Assembly (NCBI GenBank): GCA_946410535.1
Contig: CAMKAR010000074.1
Span: 1-8,882 of the forward strand
Direction: 5' to 3'
DNA length: 8,882 nt
DNA from: an uncultured Bacteroidales bacterium
GTDB taxonomy: Bacteria > Bacteroidota > Bacteroidia > Bacteroidales > F082
The position numbers and the translations under genes were made by a program. The notes under the pieces were generated by a model. That model searched no databases, had not been told where the DNA came from, and saw only the letters and a program-made list of their open reading frames with translations. Shown here in pieces: positions 6,125 through 8,882 of this stretch (its first letter is position 1; each line of letters starts with the position of its first letter).

Positions 6125-6892
6125 TTACAATATGCTTTGATTGGCAGCCCAAGCCACAAACGGCGGGTTGGGATATTCTTTTTTGCTGTATTCCAACGGC
6201 TTGCCATCGCTGATACGGAGCACTCGGCCTCCGGCGGCGCGCAGGATGGCATCGGCGGCGGCGGTGTCCCATTCCTTGGTCTTGCTGTAGCAGACATAGA
6301 CATCGGCTGAGCCTTCGGCCAAACGCGCGAACTTGAGGCTGCTGCCTTGCGTGTCGATGACGAGGTCGGGATGGGCGGGGCGCAATACCTTATTAATATA
6401 TGCGTCCACCTCGGGCGTGCGGTGCGAACGGGAGACCAGAACCGTGTAGGGACGCACCGCGTGCGTCCGATGCACCGCGTGCGTCCGCGTGGTTACAGGT
6501 GGACACACGCAGTGTGTCCCTACGGCGTACCACAATTGGTCGATCACCGGTGCATAAATCACGCCCAAAACGGGTTGCTTGTCGTCAATCAACGCGATGT
6601 TGACCGTGAACTCGCCGTTGCGTTTCACGAATTCGGCTGTGCCATCCAGCGGGTCGACGAGCCAATAGCGCTTGTATTGCGAACGGTCTTTGGGCAAGTC
6701 CTCTTCGCTAACAAACGGAATGTCAGATGGTTTCAAGATTTCCTTAATGATATTGCTGGCACGCAAATCGGCTTGGGTAACGGGCGAGTCGTCGGTTTTG
6801 GTATAGACTTCAAACTGCGTGGCATACACCTCCATGATGGCATTTGCTGCTGATAATGCGGCTTCTATGGCTATTGACAAGAGTTTTTCCAT
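6125..6892 (-). CDS. cysQ: CysQ, 3'(2'),5'-bisphosphate nucleotidase (inositol monophosphatase family)
   Basis: This 255-aa cytoplasmic enzyme removes the 3' phosphate from PAP (and PAPS), recycling the by-product of sulfate assimilation and sulfotransferase reactions. It uses magnesium. Family hallmarks are present: KTDDSPVTQAD near residue 32, metal-binding FVSEED (Glu63, Glu64), the DPLDGT motif (80-85) followed by EFVKRNGEFTVNIALI, SRSH (154-157), GSSLKFARLAEG, and WDTAAADAI with Asp209. Its length is close to E. coli CysQ (246 aa). Residues 124-149 do not look like CysQ; they are encoded by a 78-bp palindromic repeat element and replace or extend a surface loop before the VLVSRSH strand. 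An upstream in-frame ATG at 6907 precedes the predicted promoter -7 box, so I prefer ATG 6892. No other cys genes are adjacent. The gene diverges from topA. Confidence 0.93.
   Translation of the reverse strand: MEKLLSIAIEAALSAANAIMEVYATQFEVYTKTDDSPVTQADLRASNIIKEILKPSDIPFVSEEDLPKDRSQYKRYWLVDPLDGTAEFVKRNGEFTVNIALIDDKQPVLGVIYAPVIDQLWYAVGTHCVCPPVTTRTHAVHRTHAVRPYTVLVSRSHRTPEVDAYINKVLRPAHPDLVIDTQGSSLKFARLAEGSADVYVCYSKTKEWDTAAADAILRAAGGRVLRISDGKPLEYSKKEYPNPPFVAWAANQSIL
6446..6523 (-). repeat. 78-bp palindromic repeat element inserted in frame within cysQ
   Basis: The element begins with GTAGGGACGCAC (6446-6457) and ends with GTGTGTCCCTAC (6512-6523); these are inverted copies with one mismatch. Inside are two strong palindromes with 8-bp arms and 3-nt centres: GGACGCAC/GTGCGTCC at 6450-6468 and GGACACAC/GTGTGTCC at 6501-6519. 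A weaker one lies at 6470-6484. Its length is 26 codons and its ends fall on codon boundaries of cysQ, where it reads VGTHCVCP then two RTHAV units and RPY. The opposite strand is also open and starts with the related VGTHRVRP. This has the form of a dispersed palindromic element tolerated inside a gene, comparable in principle to Rickettsia palindromic elements. No second copy is in this window. Confidence 0.7.
6452..6487 (-). repeat. Two tandem 18-bp units within the palindromic element
   Basis: Bases 6452-6469 and 6470-6487 are direct repeats differing at one position (ACGCACC versus ATGCACC at their starts). On the minus strand they encode RTHAVR and RTHAVH in tandem within CysQ. The tandem unit suggests the element can grow or shrink in multiples of 18 bp without breaking the cysQ frame. 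Confidence 0.7.
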
Positions 6893-6896
6893 ACCG

Positions 6897-6925
6897 CAAA
6901 AATACATAATTTATCATTCTGACAA
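6897..6925 (-). promoter_or_regulatory. cysQ: Bacteroides-type promoter of cysQ
   Basis: On the minus strand TATTTTTG (6904-6897) matches TAnnTTTG, with TTG at 6925-6923 (18 bp away) or 6929-6927 (22 bp away) as possible -33 elements. The -7 box ends 4 bp before the ATG at 6892, so the mRNA would be essentially leaderless. It lies in the 147-bp AT-rich gap shared with the divergent topA promoter. Confidence 0.55.
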
Positions 6926-6955
6926 TCAATAAAATAAGATTTTTTTCGTAAAAAA

Positions 6956-6989
6956 GTTTCTTTCATACGCTTTTATTCCACTAATTTTG
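6956..6989 (+). promoter_or_regulatory. topA: Bacteroides-type promoter of topA
   Basis: TAATTTTG (6982-6989) is a full match to the TAnnTTTG -7 box. The -33 region is weak, with GTTTC at 6956-6960, 21 bp upstream. Transcription would begin near 6993, leaving a leader of about 47 nt that contains a small GGGG/CCCC inverted repeat (7002-7005 and 7013-7016). No Shine-Dalgarno sequence precedes the ATG at 7040. Confidence 0.55.
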
Positions 6990-7039
6990 CACGCGAAAAT
7001 CGGGGCTTTTGTCCCCTCCAAAATTGAAAAACTGAGACT

Positions 7040-8882
7040 ATGGCAAAGAATTTAGTGATTGTGGAGTCACCGACCAAAGCCAAGACCATCGAGGGTTTCC
7101 TGGGCAAGGATTTTACGGTGAAAGCAAGTCAAGGACACGTGCGCGACCTGAGCAAGAACACTTTGAGTGTCGACATCGAAAAGAACTTTGAACCCGAATA
7201 CGAGATACCGGACGACAAGAAAAACCTTGTGGCCGAGTTGCGGAAACTCTCGAAGGCAGCCGACACGGTGTGGCTCGCATCCGATGAGGACCGCGAGGGA
7301 GAGTCCATCTCGTGGCATCTCTATGAAGTGCTCGACCTGAAGAAGAAAGACACGAAGCGCATCGTCTTCCACGAAATCACCAAAACGGCCATCACCAATG
7401 CCATCGAGAACCCGCGCGACATCAACATGGGCCTCGTCAACGCACAGCAAGCCCGCCGTGTGCTCGACCGCTTGGTGGGTTATGAGCTGTCGCCATTGCT
7501 TTGGAAGAAAGTGAAACCCGCACTTTCGGCTGGTCGCGTGCAGAGCGTGGCCGTGCGCCTCATCGTCGAACGCGAGGAAGAAATCAAGAACTTCGTGCAA
7601 AGCAGTGCCTATCGCGTGACGGCACAATTCACTTTCGCCAAGGACGGGCAGGAATACACCCTTGCAGCCGAACTGCCGCATCGCTTCGAAAACGAGAAGG
7701 AAACGATGAAGTTCTTGGAGTCGTGCATCAACGCCACCTACAAAGTGGACGACATCGAAAAGAAGCCCGCCGTGCGCTATCCCGCCCCACCGTTCACCAC
7801 CTCGACGTTGCAACAGGAGGCAGCCCGCAAGTTGGGGTTCTCGGTAGCCAACACGATGCGCATCGCGCAACAGCTTTACGAATCAGGTAAGATCACCTAT
7901 ATGCGTACCGACTCGGTCAACCTCAGCAGCCTCGCTTTGGGTATGGCCAAGAAGGAAATCGAGAAAAACTATGGCGCAGAATACGTGAAGACGCGCCAAT
8001 ACCACACCAAGAGCAAAGGCGCACAAGAGGCCCACGAAGCCATCCGTCCGACCTATCTCGACCAACACACCATCAAAGGCACCGCCGACGAGCGACGACT
8101 CTACGAACTCATTTGGAAGCGCACCATCGCCTCGCAAATGGCTGACGCCCAGATGGAACGCACCAACGTGAACATCGGCATCTCGACCAACGACAAACAG
8201 TTTGTGGCCACAGGCGAAGCCATCCTTTTCGACGGTTTCCTGAAAGTCTATCGCGAGAGCTTCGACGACGTCGCAAACGAAGAAGACACCCCCATCCTGC
8301 CGCCCATCGAGGTGAACACACCACTCGACATAGAAAAGATGGAAGCCCAGCAACGCTATACGCGCCCGCCGTTCCGCTACAACGAAGCCAGCCTCGTAAA
8401 AAAGATGGAGGAATTGGGCATCGGACGTCCTTCGACCTACGCGCCCACCATCTCCACTATCCAAAAGCGCGAGTATGTGACCAAGGGCGACATAAAAGGC
8501 ACTTCACAGGAGTTCCAAATCATCTCGTTGAAAGGCAATAAGATAAGCGAAAAGAAAGGCAAGGAAACCATCGGGACCGAAAAAGGCAAGCTCATGCCTA
8601 CCGACATTGGTGTGCTGGTCAACAAATTCCTGCTCCAGTATTTTGAGAGCATCATCGACTACAACTTCACGGCCAACGTGGAGAAAGAGTTCGACCAAAT
8701 CGAGGAAGGCCAGCGTCAATGGAACGCCATGATCAAGGACTTCTACAAAGGCTTCCACCAGCAAATCATCAGCACGACAGAAAACTCCGGAAAGTTCAGC
8801 GGCGAGAAGCTATTGGGCGTCGACCCGGCCACGGGCAAGAACGTGTATGTGAAAGTCGGACGCTTTGGTCCGGTGGCACAGA
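7040..8882 (+). CDS. topA: DNA topoisomerase I (type IA), 3' truncated by the window
   Basis: The frame is open from ATG 7040 to the window end: 614 codons without a stop. TopA relaxes negative supercoils by cutting one DNA strand through a 5'-phosphotyrosine link. The Toprim domain starts at once with NLVIVESPTKAKTIEGFLG (catalytic Glu9) and contains LASDEDREGE, with the metal-binding Asp82, Asp84 and Glu86. Further family signatures are FHEITK, NAQQARRVLDRLVGYELSP, PALSAGRVQSVA, the active-site tyrosine in KITYMRTDS (Tyr287), KGAQEAHEAIRPT and RYNEASLVKKMEELGIGRPS. From about residue 592, GEKLLGVDPATGKNVYVKVG and RFGPV start the repeat type found at the C-terminus of Bacteroidota and related TopA proteins. 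No zinc-finger cysteines occur in the visible part. The start is fixed by the conserved N-terminus MAKNLVIVES. It diverges from cysQ. Confidence 0.97.
   Translation, partial: MAKNLVIVESPTKAKTIEGFLGKDFTVKASQGHVRDLSKNTLSVDIEKNFEPEYEIPDDKKNLVAELRKLSKAADTVWLASDEDREGESISWHLYEVLDLKKKDTKRIVFHEITKTAITNAIENPRDINMGLVNAQQARRVLDRLVGYELSPLLWKKVKPALSAGRVQSVAVRLIVEREEEIKNFVQSSAYRVTAQFTFAKDGQEYTLAAELPHRFENEKETMKFLESCINATYKVDDIEKKPAVRYPAPPFTTSTLQQEAARKLGFSVANTMRIAQQLYESGKITYMRTDSVNLSSLALGMAKKEIEKNYGAEYVKTRQYHTKSKGAQEAHEAIRPTYLDQHTIKGTADERRLYELIWKRTIASQMADAQMERTNVNIGISTNDKQFVATGEAILFDGFLKVYRESFDDVANEEDTPILPPIEVNTPLDIEKMEAQQRYTRPPFRYNEASLVKKMEELGIGRPSTYAPTISTIQKREYVTKGDIKGTSQEFQIISLKGNKISEKKGKETIGTEKGKLMPTDIGVLVNKFLLQYFESIIDYNFTANVEKEFDQIEEGQRQWNAMIKDFYKGFHQQIISTTENSGKFSGEKLLGVDPATGKNVYVKVGRFGPVAQ

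Noticed and set aside
7002..7016. GGGG/CCCC inverted repeat in the topA leader as a riboswitch or attenuator
   Set aside because: A 4-bp stem with a 7-nt loop and no T-run is too weak to support a regulatory RNA claim.
7067..7870. Open minus-strand frame of 267 codons opposite topA
   Set aside because: It lies entirely within the highly conserved TopA coding sequence and its translation matches no known motif.

Overview
The window is 8.9 kb of chromosome from a member of the Bacteroidota, most likely Bacteroidales. Four things support this. A protein carries a C-terminal type IX secretion (T9SS) sorting domain. Several starts have a TAnnTTTG -7 box, the Bacteroides-type promoter signature, a short distance upstream. 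No gene has a convincing Shine-Dalgarno sequence. The gene set is also typical: DUF4369-like/TlpA lipoproteins, a TPR-transmembrane-HTH regulator, GLUG-repeat surface proteins, and a TopA with the Bacteroidota-style C-terminal repeat. Coding DNA is of moderate GC content, and the intergenic gaps are short and AT-rich.

Layout. (1) Bases 1-1155, plus strand: the C-terminal end of one thioredoxin-fold protein, overlapping by ATGA a complete second TlpA-like lipoprotein of 349 aa; the two tails are recognisably related, so this is a tandem paralogous pair. (2) Bases 1189-6021, minus strand, read right to left: a 579-aa lipoprotein/TPR/transmembrane/HTH regulator; a 514-aa cysteine-rich secreted protein without a T9SS tail; and, 22 bp further on, a 466-aa GLUG-repeat protein with a T9SS tail. 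(3) Bases 6125-6892, minus strand: cysQ, 3'(2'),5'-bisphosphate nucleotidase, carrying a 78-bp palindromic repeat element read in frame as 26 codons. (4) Bases 7040-8882, plus strand: topA (DNA topoisomerase I), divergent from cysQ and cut by the window end after 614 codons.

The most interesting region is the minus-strand block. The regulator gene and the secreted-protein gene each have the same 19-bp direct repeat, two copies of GGTGCGGAT exactly 10 bp apart, just upstream of a Bacteroides-type promoter. The two sites differ in distance to the promoter by about one helical turn. This suggests a membrane-anchored regulator and a secreted protein pair under common control, possibly by the regulator itself. 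That is inference, but it can be tested. Two promoters (regulator and cysQ) place the -7 box only 4-5 bp before the ATG, which predicts leaderless mRNAs.

No tRNA, rRNA, CRISPR array, transposase or convincing intrinsic terminator was seen. No gap between genes exceeds 150 bp.
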